64,000 nucleotides of DNA from Atherinomorus stipes (GCA_023101725.1 JALJCO010007110.1:248001-312000), one strand, 5' to 3'; numbered from the stretch's first letter, positions 44,001 to 55,924 are shown. Translations and numbers: made by a program. The notes: generated by a model not told the origin, from the sequence alone.

Positions 44001-45377
44001 AATCCCCAAAATAGCCTCATCTCAGTGAGAGGAGTTCATTTTGGACATCTGGCAGTACCGCCTGTGCGGTGGAACAAATCCTCAAAAAACATGTTTATCC
44101 TTCTTGGCCATGATGTTTATAATCATTTACAGGCATTAACTTTGAAATTGGACTGATTGGTTTATTTTAAGCAGTAACGAGTAGGATATGAAAAATCTGA
44201 AAATCACCCTACTTTAAATAAATAAATACGACTTATAGTCCGGTGCGACATTTATTTTTTTTTCCTGTTCATGATGCATTTTTTGACTGATGCGACTTAT
44301 AGTCCAGAAAATACAGTATATTTCCCATCTCCCTTATAAATCATCTTCTTGCTAGTGAGAAATTATCAAATGTCTCTAAAATACTACAGTGACAAATATA
44401 TTGAATCTCAAATTGAAGCATTTGGTCATTTTACCTTCTACGACTGCTGACTACCGAGTAGACACAACCTTCATATTTTTAACAGCGTTTTGTAGTACAA
44501 TGACAATGAGGCCTGATGTCCTAATTATTCGGACTGGTTCAAAAATGTAGATGCACCCGGTTTATTAAGACATAAAATAAGATTTAGTAGAGGAAGTACA
44601 GATATAAACACACACACACAATACTTAAAACCATCAGAGCCTCTAGATCTTTTCTCCAGAAACCAGAGTGCTTCAGTGTTTGCCCATTGTTAGAGACTTA
44701 CTTGCAGATTACAAAAGTACAGTTATATAAAGTGTTGGTCAATGACTGATGCAATTATAACACCAGAGCAAGAAGTTCATTCATGTCTAAGGGCCTTTGC
44801 TGACACAAAATTGCTTCTTCTGAGACAAATGCATAAAATTCAACACGGACAAGTATAATAAGAGACCTGATGAGGGGGATGTCCTGGACAGTGCAGCATG
44901 TCTTGGGGAAGCCTGGTCGGGCCAGCTCCTCTGTGCATGTTACATTGTAAGACCTGTAAAGGTGACAAAAGGAGCATTATTCATTTTCTGTTGGAAGTGG
45001 TAGAATCCATGCAAGTACAAAAACTAATTTGCAATCAAAATGACTGACCAGTTCTCTACAGGACACACATGGTGATTTATCACAGCCATGGCATACCTAT
45101 AGGACAAGGAATATGTTGTCATTTAACACAGGAAATGTCAAATGTTAGGCACATCATGACAGACTGATTGAATCCCTTCAGAAACTAGCTAAAATATTGT
45201 CATACAGGATTACATTTTACTCAACGTAACAAATCTGTTTATGTCCCTTCATCATTGTACACAATCTGTTTAAATATGACAACATTTATGACACCGGAGA
45301 CTCGTGACTCACACGATCCATATTCCTGTGATGGAGAAGGCAGACAGGCTGACAGGCAGGACGATCCAGGCAGTCAT
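35091..45377 (-). CDS. tmem150a: Transmembrane protein 150A
   Basis: Minus-strand coding exons in order are 45377-45313, 45096-45049, 44953-44867, 43713-43646, 35982-35855, 35716-35539 and 35389-35091, all GT-AG, giving 290 residues (human 271). This DRAM/TMEM150-family protein sits in the plasma membrane, where the human protein modulates the PI4KIIIalpha/EFR3 complex. Six hydrophobic segments are visible at about 4-26, 76-98, 113-132, 141-161, 177-197 and 208-226. There is a Cys-rich extracellular loop (C33, C44, C57, C58, C69, C77) with an N-glycosylation sequon at N41. Family signatures are [51 protein letters not shown], the FYGTF-YEFG stretch and the C-terminal [14 protein letters not shown] 5'-UTR exon ends at 49681; its acceptor lies at 45382-45383, four bases upstream of the ATG. 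Fish may have two copies; the paralogue is not determined. Confidence 0.95.
36433..36639. mobile_element. hAT-like MITE in tmem150a intron
   Basis: The left end AAGGATCCTCAAGGGCCGG and the right end CAGGATTGAGGATCCTT are inverted repeats. The interior has CACACCTGATTCAGACTC and a matching inverted ATTTAACTCAGGTGTG, the layout seen in the element at 7501. No clear target duplication. Confidence 0.6.
36959..36978. repeat. Poly-G tract (G20)
   Basis: A run of 20 G inside a purine-rich stretch (36880-36990) of the tmem150a intron; on the transcribed RNA it would be poly-C. Confidence 0.9.
37411..39005. mobile_element. 1.6-kb DNA element with AAAGCCTGGTCTAAACTACACGA termini
   Basis: The left end begins AAAGCCTGGTCTAAACTACA. 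The inverted right end begins AAAGCCAGGATCAAACTACA. Both continue into CGA and GC-rich, CG-repeat subterminal DNA (GTCGTGT, CGACG motifs). About 1.6 kb lie between, with no intact transposase. A TAA/TTA edge could be a 3-bp Harbinger-type duplication, but this is not decisive. Confidence 0.7.
39635..41515. mobile_element. 1.9-kb DNA element with GGGGTCTGTTGCA termini
   Basis: The left end CCTGGGGTCTGTTGCACGAAG and, inverted, the right end CCAGGGGTCTGTTGCATGAAG are terminal inverted repeats. An internal partial copy of the terminus (CTGTTGCACAAAGAGGGGTA) is at about 40161-40180. Subterminal GAGTTGATTAAACCAACTC-like palindromes occur near the right end. No transposase frame. Likely a PIF/Harbinger-type non-autonomous element, by resemblance of its termini only. 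Confidence 0.65.
41950..43566 (+). mobile_element. Internally deleted APE-type LINE (Rex1/L2/CR1-like)
   Basis: The translation shows a broken endonuclease domain ([27 protein letters not shown], then [16 protein letters not shown], about 42040-42270). A stretch with [18 protein letters not shown] and [20 protein letters not shown] (42480-42730) follows. The reverse-transcriptase core is mostly missing, then C-terminal remnants occur at about 43000-43440. The 3' end GAATTTCCCCCCTGGGGACGAATAAAATATCT (split: GAATTTCCCCCCTGGGGACG, AATAAAATATCT) is the common fish LINE tail. Confidence 0.85.
43780..44318. mobile_element. DNA MITE with GTATTTTCTGGA termini in tmem150a intron
   Basis: The left end ACCGTATTTTCTGGATTATA and, inverted, the right end TACTGTATTTTCTGGACTATA are terminal inverted repeats of about 27 bp. 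Inner copies of GCGACTTATAGTCC appear at 43837-43851 and 44228-44241. TA edges. The middle (about 43968-44055) contains a module also found at 59424-59510. Confidence 0.75.
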
Positions 45378-45381
45378 TGGG

Positions 45382-46933
45382 CTGGCAGTGAGCTGGCTTT
45401 ATTCCAAGCATGGGGTGAGAGGGGGGCTTTGGACTTGAGTGGCAACACAGCAAGAGGGATCAGGTAGAGGGTGGATGGGGGGTGGGGGGGACCACTAATA
45501 CACAGGGGAAACACACACAGGGGAGGGAGAACATGAGAGGACAAAAGGGGGAAATGACAACTCCTCTGCTCCACAGGACCCAGCAACCAACAGCAACCTG
45601 AAATTTGGGATGATATTTAGATTAACTCCATGGCAGACTGCAGTAAACAACGCTCTATGAGAAAAATGCACAACAGGTTTTTATGTGATAAAGCTGTTTA
45701 TGCACTTTTCACTTCCTTCAGTGTGTTTCATCAGTCAGCATTTGCCAACACTTCTTTCAATAGCAGCTGTAGCTCACTCAAGTACAACATGTACTGCAGC
45801 TGTTACACAGGAATAATCATCGCCTCGACAAATAAAACAAAACCCAACTGCCTCTCACTCACTTTATGCGAGAAGATGCATTTGCCAACCAGCTGACATA
45901 CATACATACATATTTTCCTACATTACAGAAAGGACTTTGTAGACAGTTCATATACTCAAAAGATGACAGCAAGACAAAGAAAGCACAAAGGTTTTCCCAA
46001 ACTGCAGTCTCAATCTTTTGATAAACATGTAATATTATACTGCAATAGTGTAGACACAAAGCAAGAACTGCAGGTGATAGTGGGTGTGTCAGAGCTCTGA
46101 GTGGATCAGTGTGTTTACAGAGAGCAGACCTCATTATTTACTGTAAAGTAAAACCCATCCTGCAGTAGGACTTTACTGCATTTGTGCTGAACATCTTCTC
46201 CACTGCATACCTGACTCATATTTTACAGTGAGCATTTTATTGTGGACCCTCTACAATTACACCAACACTGATTACACACTGAAACAACACATCTAGGCAT
46301 AAAAAATGAACGACACAGAGCTGCACAAGGTGCTGTCAGATTACAATGTGCCCTATGGAGAATGAGGGCTTCACCAAGGTCAGTTGTGTTGGTGGAGCGA
46401 AGTGTGGCACCACACTGGCTGTATCATTTTACACAGTGTTCAGTTATACGCATGTCCTTGGCTCAGGGGGAATTTACAGTCAACCAAGATGAACTAGTTC
46501 TAAAACCACACCACAAAAGGTCAAGCAAAACAAGAGACTGTGAAAAATAAGTTGGCTTTTATATTATCTCTCTTACCTGACTCTTGAAGGTTGCTGGAAA
46601 CTTTGACAATAATTTTATGGCTTTTAGAGGTTTCAGTTGTATGCTATTATGACTTCATCCTCTACTATAATGTAAGGTGCATGCCCTTGCATGACTTTTT
46701 TTTTTTTCTTTTTAAATAAAAAGTAGTCACTTCTTAATGTATCAGCCAGCTCATTGAATGACATTAACTTTATGTAATTCTTTTCAAAATGCCCACATTT
46801 TCTAGTGGTAAGCAAATGCCTCAGAAATAAAGCTTAAAAATATGGGAAACTTTTTAAAAAACTTGTAAAAAAAAGACATGGAGAAAATTGTTTTTCGCCA
46901 ATTTTTTTCCTCTTCTCTCACAAATAATATATC
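45382..46933. other. tmem150a intron 1, part nearest the coding exons
   Basis: No exon or clear repeat terminus is recognised. A G-rich stretch lies near 45476-45490. It begins (minus sense) at acceptor CTGCCAG four bases before the ATG. Confidence 0.4.
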
Positions 46934-47567
46934 TAGGGCTGCCATGATTACTCGATAAATCATGATTATGTTGACTATCAAAATAGTCGGCGACTAATTT
47001 AATAATTAACTAATCGCTTATTGTTTTTAAGCTTTGTTTTTCCTCCCAAAATTGCCAAGTATCTTCCGCTGCCTTGTCTGCCTTTTTGTCTGGTCAGCTT
47101 TTCTTGAATTGTATGTTGACATATACATGCACACTACCAGTCAAAAGTTTGGATGCATTTTTCCATTAGATTCAAAAAGAAAGTGTCCAAACTTTTGACT
47201 GGTACTGTGAATATGCTACAATTTACATATGATTTGATTAGTGAACCAATCGCCAGTAATTGATGACTAATCAATTTCAAGGTTTAAATTTTTGGGGATT
47301 TTTAATTAGTTTAAGTTTTTATTTAGTTTTGACTCTTTGTTTTTCAATTCAGTTAGTTTTAGTTTTTTGCTAACTTTAATTTTAGTTAGTTTTGTAAAGA
47401 TACAATACAGTTTCAGTTAGTTATCGTTTTCTAAAAAAAAACGTCACTTCTATTTTTATTTCAGTTAACGAAAATGTTTTTCCAATTTTAGTTTTCGTTT
47501 TTTCGTTAGTTTTAGTTAACTATAATAACCTTGGTCGATTCAAAATAATCGTTTGTGGCAACCACAG
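46934..47567. mobile_element. hAT-like element carrying nested MITEs
   Basis: The left end is AGGGCTGCCATGATTACTCG and the inverted right end GTGGTTGCCACAAACGATTA, with TAATCG/CGATTA subterminal motifs as in hAT MITEs. Inside are a 79-bp mini-element at 47130-47208 (CACTACCAGTCAAAAGTTTGG and its inverted end CCAAACTTTTGACTGGTACTG, a Tc1-type terminus) and an AT-rich repeat of TTTAGTTTTAGTTA motifs to AATAACCTTGG (47278-47534). Confidence 0.65.
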
Positions 47568-49680
47568 ATATATCAGCTGTATACAGGAGTGAATTTTGGT
47601 TTTAAAGATTAAGGGTTGGCATTCAAGTTTTTGGTAGCAGAAATAAAGAAATGCAAGGACATCCCTTTGGAATTTAAAATAAGATCCAAGAATACCAAAA
47701 GGGATTCATTTCATGGGAATAAAAATAAAAAAAAAAAAAAGATTATTTAAATATGTAATAATGAACATGATTTTTTCAAAGGGGTTTGATCACAACTTGA
47801 AGAATGACATTAATTAAAGACACCAATGCCTCCACGCAGGTTTTTCAAGTAACATTTACCATTTACACAAACATGATACATGCTTTTTACAGATCTGTGA
47901 CTGGAACATAGACTACAATAGTTCAAGACAAAACCTCCCACCAACAGGTAGCCTACTTTTAACTGTAACCCAGTTAAATACTAGAAGCAAACTAAGCAGA
48001 GGAAACCAATTAAACCAGTTACCATTAAGTGCATCAATTGCACTATAAGTTCTGGAAGCATTTTGCCAGATGTCACCAGTGGGCAGTACAGTTAAGTTTT
48101 CAAGGTAATGGGAGGTTAAAGGTTAGAGGTTAATTGTTCCACAATACAATAGCCATTATTGATATTCACTACACTGAAGGGCAATGACCAGTTTGCCCCA
48201 ATAACCACCCTCCATCTGTCACATAACTGCCTCCGTGTACAAGGACATAATGAAACAGACCTTGAGTAACAGTAAGTACACTGTAGGTTGCACAGATGTT
48301 TAATTAGTTTTGTTTGGAGGACGCTGCCTCCAAACAAATCTTTTTACAGTCCGATCAAGTTGGTTTTGGGAATGTGTTTTTCTTTTAGACAATATCAAAA
48401 TATACATTGATTTTGACATCAAAGGACTAACAGTAAGTGCTTATGATTCTGTTGTTTTGTTACTAGTTAACCATAAAGATAACTTAAAATTTCTGGACTG
48501 ATACACTACACCTCACATACATGTATATTTTCTTTAGTTTTAGTTTTTAAAATTACCTATTGCACTTACCATTTGAGTACAATTGTTTCTTCATGTTGTG
48601 AATATAAATAGTAGCTTTTGAGTCATGTCAGTATTTGCAAAAAAAAAAAAAAAAAAAAACAACAACAAAAAACCTTAATATGTAGGACTCTGATAGAGGG
48701 CCAGAGCACACACGTTTAAAATTGGAGATGGTTTATAATGTTCACACCAGATACTGGAGCTTGCAAGTTGGAGTTGGGATCAGATATTACAGTAACAATA
48801 TAAACAAACAGCAAAGGGGGTTTGGGGTTATGCAAATTGTGCAAGCATTTCTGTAGTGTACAAATGGTAACAACCTGACAGGGTAGTGACCTAAAGAAGC
48901 CAACTTAACTTTACCCCCTCAGTCTCAAAACATGAGCATTCATGAACAGTTGTATTCACAAAACTGGTTGTTTATTACACGCAACAGTTTTCTGAATCTC
49001 TTATAAAATGTAAATCAAAACATTTTGACAGTTTCAAAATTAATAATAACTTTGCTTTTTCTACATATCTATCAAAAGCTTCAACTTCTTTATTTCTGTC
49101 GGCTGGTATGCCACACAGTAATTCTGTTTTCAAATAGAAATAAACTAAATATATTCTTCAGGCTGTCTGGTTAGTCAACACAAATACAAATTTTAGATAA
49201 TTTGTTAATGATAACTAGGTGTATAATCCTACAGGCTCTACAGATCAGTGACAACGAACAATGATGTAAATAAATATATACAATTGTTGTGAGAAAGGGG
49301 GGCACAACATCTTCCTTCCCACTTCCATACTGAGCAATTATACGCCATTGACAAATCAACTGTGACAGTATACATTATGAAAGACATCCTAAATAACAGG
49401 TTCACGCTTATTTTCAGGCAGTTACTTAAACCATATTATCTGACAAATATCAGGCATCTTTGTAGCTCCCGCTCGTGAACCCGGTAACGGTACCGTTAGC
49501 TCGTTAGCTTGAACCTTGCGAGCTAGTTAGCTTGCACTTTACCAGTTGTCTTAACTTGACACTTGCCCGCATCTTAATTTCCGCTAAACTACACGATACG
49601 CTGCTATATAATATGCATTCCGGGGATAACAACATGAGTGCTATTGAAAAGCTTCAGGACAAAAACTAGTTTACACTTAC
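47568..49680. other. tmem150a intron 1, promoter-proximal part
   Basis: AT-rich, with A tracts at about 47728-47741 and 48641-48659. A perfect 14-bp palindrome TAACGGTACCGTTA is at 49485-49498, followed by repeated CGTTAGC/AGTTAGC motifs. No exon seen. Confidence 0.4.
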
Positions 49681-49800
49681 CTTCCACCTGCTATGCCCAC
49701 AACAGACCTCAACAACCTTGGTTTCCCTTAAAAAACAGCGATTTCTTAGCAGATGAAGCTAGCCTTACAACGGACTTCCGGTAGAGCTTTTCCAAATCAA
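49681..49800 (-). promoter_or_regulatory. tmem150a: tmem150a 5'-UTR exon and core promoter
   Basis: On the minus strand a donor GGAAG/GTAAGTGTAA is at 49681/49680. An ETS-type CCGGAAGT (plus ACTTCCGG, about 49776-49783) lies about 100 bases upstream, typical of TATA-less housekeeping promoters. This fits a first non-coding exon spliced to the acceptor at 45382-45383. Confidence 0.55.
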
Positions 49801-52379
49801 ATGTCATTATGAAAAAATTTTTGGGGTCATGATTTTTTCAAAAAATATTTTATTCTTTTGACAATGTGTTTATTTTAAACTGATACTTTATTACAAGTAT
49901 ATATATATACATAAAAAAAAAAAAAAAACAAGATGCTGTGCAATGACGACACACGTGCTTAAGCATCGGTGAGAGTAACCTAATAGTAAATAACCTGGAA
50001 GGATGCTGCCCACTTGAAACGATCGTTGTTTAGCGTGCCGATGAAACCGACAAAAAAGCAACTGGCTTTATTCCAAAGGCGTATTTGGGTCATATTGGGG
50101 GGTGGTTTTTGCCTGTTTATTTAGTTATTTAATTATTTGCATTTGTAAAACAAGTCAGGGTAATTTGGTGTCTGTATAAGAGATACAGTATATTGTGATA
50201 CTTTTCCTTTTTCCTTTTGGATAAATAGTAAACTTAGTTATTTACTTTCACCGCTATAATCAGCCCCATTACAGGACAGTGAACAGAGATATATTATACA
50301 TACTGCTGGCCGATGTAGTTTCTTACTTTTATGCAATTAAAACTTGAATTGTAAAATCTGTGAAACTTTCCTATGAAGTCAAACACATCAAAGACATCCA
50401 TGCAGAAGAGCATTAAACAGCTTCTAGAACAAATACGTTACTGTGAGTTTTGCATTACTAATCTTTTAACATTTATTAAATATATAAATATGATACAAGG
50501 TTCCATGATTATTTCTCACTGAGACCCAAATTATGTTCATGTTGTGAAGTCAAAATAATAAAAAAAAGTAATGATAATAATCCATTGAGCTGCCCTTTCA
50601 TCATGGGATCTTAAAGGGCTAAATTTTCAAGTGCCAACATGTCTTTTGGGGGTGTGAGAATGACGGCCAGTGACCCCCTTTGTGCTGAAATAGAGATGTG
50701 GTAACGTGGCATCAAATGTACTGTAGCTACAAGTAGCCTATAATAATCTAATATTCATTAATACATTTAATTTCAAAACAAGCTCAGAATGCATGAACAA
50801 CCTTAAAGTGCAGAGTGTTCATGCACCTGTAACAGGTAACCTTCCCATTACGGACACATGATATAACTAATTAATTATTATAATTAAACTAAATAATCAT
50901 ATGACAACTGAACGCTGTGAAGTCACGTCGCATTTTTCTTAAGTTCATACAGAAGTAAATCACGCGCATCCCAGATAGTGAGGAGGACTGGTGCTGGATG
51001 AAAGTGAAATATAGTGAAGAACGGCCGAAACGTCACAGCATTAAAAAACAAACAAACAAACAAGCAAACAACGACTTTGGGAGCTTTTTGCTCTGCATTT
51101 CTAAACTTCAGCATGGATCATGTACTGATCCAGTTTACATCCATGAGCACGCGACCAGGAGAGGAAGGCGATCAAAACGGTGAAACTTTCAACTTCGAAG
51201 TTGTGCTGCGTTCAGAGACAGCTGGGAAATAACAGTCTTAGCATCAGCCTAACAGGGATAACTACCATGTGGGCTTTGTTAGAAAGTCAATAATGAAATC
51301 AATATTCCAAAAAAAACTTTGGGGAGCTTCAGTTCTTCTAAAATACACCTGACCACATCCTGGTCTCTGGTAGAGAATAGCCTAACACTTGTGTGTGTCT
51401 GCTTTTAAGTGGTTACTGTGTTTTCCGACGTGCGCTCTGTCCGCGCGCTGATGGAGTGCACAGATGAAGACGCACATGTGCGTGTATTTACCTCTCTTTG
51501 GCCAATCAGTTTTCTTTTTTATTAAGGTTGATGTCGATCATCAATGAATCATGTCGTCTCTCCACCTTTTCTTCTTTACATTACTGTTGGTCTTCTGTTT
51601 CCCTCCATCCATCAAACACAGCAATAAGATAGAAAGCGGCTGGTATGGGTAATACCAAATACACGGCGGGGGAAGAGGGAGGGGGGTGCATTACAATACC
51701 AGATGATTAAAGGTGCTGTTGTTTTGCTAGAAAATATTGTAGCTAATAAAAAGAATTAACAATATGTTAATAAAAGATCAGTAATGTTATTGTGTTATTA
51801 TTAAATCTGGGTTGTGTTATTTTTTAGGGGGGTTATGTCACCTGGCTCTGATTATTGGGGGGTCAAAACCCCCTATCCCCCGTGGAAATTACGCCATTGC
51901 TTTATTCTAAACAGCTTGATTGTGTTTGTAATCTAAAAATTATTTGATGAGATCACATTGAACTCTTATTTTTCTTTAATCACACGATATTGTATTATAA
52001 CTAACTTGACGGGAACTTGTAGTGATGTAGGCCCTGTGATTGTGCGACACTTGTTTAATTCTTAGAGGAAACAAAAGAATATAAAAACTTCCTCTCATTC
52101 TGACAATTCAGACAAGATATTTACACTTAAAAAAACAATCAAACAAACAAACAAACTTTTTACCATATCCATTGGTTGAACTAAACTTAGCACAGAAAGT
52201 AAGAAACTTTGTGTTTGGTCGATTATTCACCCCTTTAATAATGCCAATTGGTATTGTATTATACATCGCTGGAAAACCTAGTTAGTCGCCTTTACAACAG
52301 GGTATGACTTGTAAAGATCATGCTTCTGTGGAATTAGTGACAGAGCTTTGTAAATAGTACAGTTGGTAAGGGAAATACT
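49801..52379. other. Intergenic stretch, 5' part
   Basis: AT-rich, with (AAAC)n tracts at 51043-51070 and 52139-52155 and a GC-richer patch at 51410-51500. No gene recognised. Confidence 0.4.
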
Positions 52380-52380
52380 T

Positions 52381-53266
52381 TTGTGGGCTGAGCAGCAGAG
52401 TTGAGCATGTGGGTTGTGCCCATGAAACTCTTCTACTGTGGGATGGCATTGTATTTATGGAAACATTTTTTTTTTTAAATCTGTCATATCTAAACTTATA
52501 TGATCTATTGGAACAGAAAAACTTACTGGTACAAATAATGTAAGTAGGATAATGATTTCTGAATTCCATTTATCCACTTCAGTCTGCATATTTTACTCAG
52601 AGACTGGAAGAGAGCCATCATTAGTGTAACTAGTAACACCTGTCTGAAACCTGTCTTGGGATATGAAGCCCCATAACATCACAATGCAAAACCCTTGATG
52701 CAGGAATCAGCAAGCACTAATCTATGTACCAGGAGATCAAAACAAGAGTGTATAGAAGAATTAACTGTTTGGTAATCGCAGAGAAAATTTGGCAAGTGTT
52801 TCATGGACACAGCCCACAATCTCAACTCTGCTGCTCATCCCACAAATGTATTACAAATGTGGCATCATCAATGGGAATACCAATGTAATGTTAAGATAAG
52901 AATTTATCTAGTAAACACAAGTTTCCTTACTTGTTTTTACTGAGAATACATATTTTACTAAACATTTTATAAAATTGTCTGGTTTGTTAATACAGTCAGT
53001 TTCCATAATTTAGCATTGCTTAGATTTTTGGACTCTGACTAGGTTTCAAACAGGTGTTACTACTTACATTAACGATAGCTCTCTTCCAGTTTCCGAGTAA
53101 AATGTGAGGAGTGAAGTGAAAAAATGAATGCAGACATCATTCCTACTTATATTATGTGCACCTGCAAGTTTCTCTGTTCCAACACGTCATCATACCTGTG
53201 TGGGTTTCATTTCAAGTTTAGATACTATTTTTTTTTTTTTTTTTTTAATGTTTCCATAAATACACC
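52381..53266. repeat. Long inverted-repeat cluster
   Basis: A ~200-bp arm at 52450-52650 is repeated inverted at about 53035-53266, for example ACTGGAAGAGAGCC against GCTCTCTTCCAGT, AGTAACACCTGTCTGAAACC against GGTTTCAAACAGGTGTTACT, and TGTATTTATGGAAACATT against AATGTTTCCATAAATACA. In addition 52381-52431 (GCTGAGCAGCAGAGTTGAGC) is repeated inverted at about 52797-52853. No coding potential. It is probably several old MITE copies or a fold-back element; a family cannot be named. Confidence 0.7.
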
Positions 53267-54485
53267 AACAGCTCATGACACAACTTATTGCAAATAGAAG
53301 AGCAGGGCTCAAATGCAGCTCTAAATGTCAAAGTTTAGTCATACCCCATCTTCCAGACATTTCCATGTCGGAGCAGTAAAAGCACAGGTGTGTTCAATTA
53401 GCCTACGTTAATTAGCTCTGACACACAGGACCCCCACCAACAGGCAACCGCAAAAGCAGACCAATCGAAGCTGCTGCTGGGGGTTAGATTTTGCTTGATT
53501 AAAAAAAAAAAAAAAGGCTGCAAGAGTATTTCACTAACCATTTATTTTAATTTTGTTATGGTTGAATTAGTTTTTCCCCCCAGGTACTTTCTATACACAT
53601 AATAGTGTATTTCCTCATAGTCACATAACCTTGCCTTTAAATGGCACTACAAGCCATGAAAGTGTGTACCATGGCAGACCATGGAAAGGACAGTACCACG
53701 AGCAACACCAGAATCTTAAAAGTGGCTGAGGATGCCATTGCAGCCATCATTAACATGTTTAGACCTGTTTTGTTTGATGTGAAACTGTTAACTGGGAATA
53801 AGATATTTTGTGATTTCTCTGCAAAATCTGACAGACCTAAATAATAATGTAAGAACATTGCAGCCAAATTAAGTGAAAGCAGAAGTTGGTGATCATTAAG
53901 AGCTATTTCTGTGCTACTAATTAAAAAACTGTTTTGTGGAAGCTGCTACTATTTAAAAATTTCCTGTGAAGCATGTCAATTTGAGGGACACTCTTAAAAC
54001 TTCCAGCATTTTTTCTTGATGACAAAATCTCCCAGTTTTGAACGCTGAAAGAATTTTTAATTTCTGTATCTCATAAAGGACTAACCTCTGACTTGGGATG
54101 CATTTATGGGCAGTAATGTGGACATTTATTCAGTCTTCATTAAAGACAACACGTTTGTGGGAGTTGCCTTGCTTGACATAATTGTGATATCACCATCTGC
54201 TGGACAGATCAGGTCTTAGTCCCTCCCTCACATTTATTCCTGTGTCTAATACTGACTTTTCCCCTCCTACAAACAGTCAATAAAGCTCTTTTTTTCAAAG
54301 CTTAAATCATTACTGTGGATTGTTTCAGCTGTATTGCTGTGTCTTCTGAATGAAATAAAACCTTCATTTATCCCAGAAGGGAAATCACAATGAATTCAGT
54401 ATCACATTGCAACATATTTCAGCACAGTGAAAGATAAATCTAATTTGCACTGACACATGATGAGTGCTCACAGCTGTGTTAGGAT
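53267..54485. other. Intergenic stretch, middle
   Basis: No gene recognised. A 67-codon frame at 53641-53844 has no known domain. A CTCF-like core (CACCATCTGCTGG) lies at about 54190-54202. Confidence 0.35.
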
Positions 54486-54595
54486 ACTGGTGACCTGTCC
54501 AGGGTGTAACTGGACTCTGAGTGTCAGCAGGGATTGGTTCCGGCATCTCTTGACAAGGATGAGGCGGGTGTGGAAAATGAATGAGCTTACTGCGT
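54486..54595 (+). mobile_element. Tail fragment of the tRNA-derived SINE
   Basis: GGTGACCTGTCCAGGGTGTA followed by GGATTGGTTCCGGCAT and GGATGAGGCGGGTGTGGAAA matches, with changes, the 3' half of the element at 13419-13800. Confidence 0.65.
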
Positions 54596-55346
54596 CATCA
54601 ATAATCTTGTCATTCAGGGAGCAAAACAAGTGTCTTTAACATGGTTATATATTGATATTTCTTTAATCTGGAAATTTCCATCTTAATTTTGAAGACATGA
54701 GTCCTTTCATCACATCTCACACTGAATTTTATAGGACTGATCAGCTTAGTATTTCTGGCGAGAGAGGACAATTTTGACCTTATATCAATTTCTGCAGTGT
54801 CATGGTTTAATAAAAGCTACTTTAATACATGTGACCTAAAACTTTAACACAATCAGTGACAAATAGCTGAAAGACACTTTTTTGGGGACACTTTTTAATG
54901 CTGTACTTTAGTGTGTATCTTGTCAAAAAAGTCTTGATTTCTGTCAAATTTGCAGTGAAATGGTGACATGGTGACAGCCATATCAGCTCCCAGTGTCTGT
55001 CTGCAGAGCTGACCTTGTACGCGTGTAATCACATAAGCAGCAATCAGACCAAACACCAGCATTTATTCTTGCTGAAACATCTGTGGTTGGATTTTCCAGC
55101 TGTAAATAACAGCAAACATATTTTACAGGAGGCTTTATGAACTTACAGGAGGGATTTAAAACTTCATTGTTGTTTTACTAAGCAGCTTTGACAGGACTTT
55201 ATTATATTTAATCCATAAATCTTGATATTAGTCACTGACAGGATGCCACAGAGATTGAGAGCAGATGATATAAATCACAGTAGAATGCAAAAGATATGGA
55301 CTGAAATTTTGTTTTATAGTAGAGCTTCATGGTCTGTGCTCAGAGA

Positions 55347-55434
55347 CTTCCTTTCCTTTCCTTTCCTTTCCTTTCCTTTCCTTTCCTTTCCTTTCCTTTC
55401 CTTTCCTTTCCTTTCCTTTCCTTTCCTTTCCTTG
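55347..55434. repeat. (CTTTC)n pentanucleotide microsatellite, about 17.5 units
   Basis: A perfect pyrimidine pentamer array without interruption. It is purine/pyrimidine asymmetric, so triplex (H-DNA) formation is possible. Confidence 0.97.
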
Positions 55435-55508
55435 TGGTGGCTGAGAATCTATGAGCTAGTCAGTTTCCAGAGTTGGCCACAAAAGTGTAATAAATTGGAA
55501 GCTCTAAG

Positions 55509-55924
55509 TAGGGCTGGATGATTATGGAAGAAATTATAATCATGATTATTTTGACTGATATTGAAATCACGATAAATATACACGATTATTCATTGATTTT
55601 ATAAAAAAGTGTTTATTGAACCACCAAAACTCAACTTCAAATATAACTTAAAAAAAAATAAAATCGGAAATAAATTAGAAACAAGTAAAGGAGTAAAATA
55701 ATATTATTTAAGATAATAATAGCAATAAAAATGAATACTCAGTCTATATCAAAGACTGTATATTATATGCATTCCTGTTCTATACTCCCTGCAGTTTGCT
55801 TCCTGTAACTCCACCAGTCTGTTCACTTAAGGATTAATTGTTTTTCTTCGATTACAGTGTTTTTATGATCATGAAAAGGCAAAATTGAAATCACGATTAA
55901 AATTCGATTACTTGTCCAGCCCTA
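55509..55924. mobile_element. hAT MITE with perfect 8-bp target duplication
   Basis: It begins TAGGGCTGGATGATTATG and ends ATTACTTGTCCAGCCCTA, in inverted order. The octamer GCTCTAAG flanks it identically at 55501-55508 and 55925-55932. Subterminal AATCACGAT/ATCGTG-type motifs repeat inward. Non-autonomous, 416 bp. Confidence 0.88.

Noticed and set aside
53641..53844. Complete 67-codon frame in the tmem150a-kcnv2 gap
   Set aside because: No domain, no splice context and an equally open antisense frame; likely chance.
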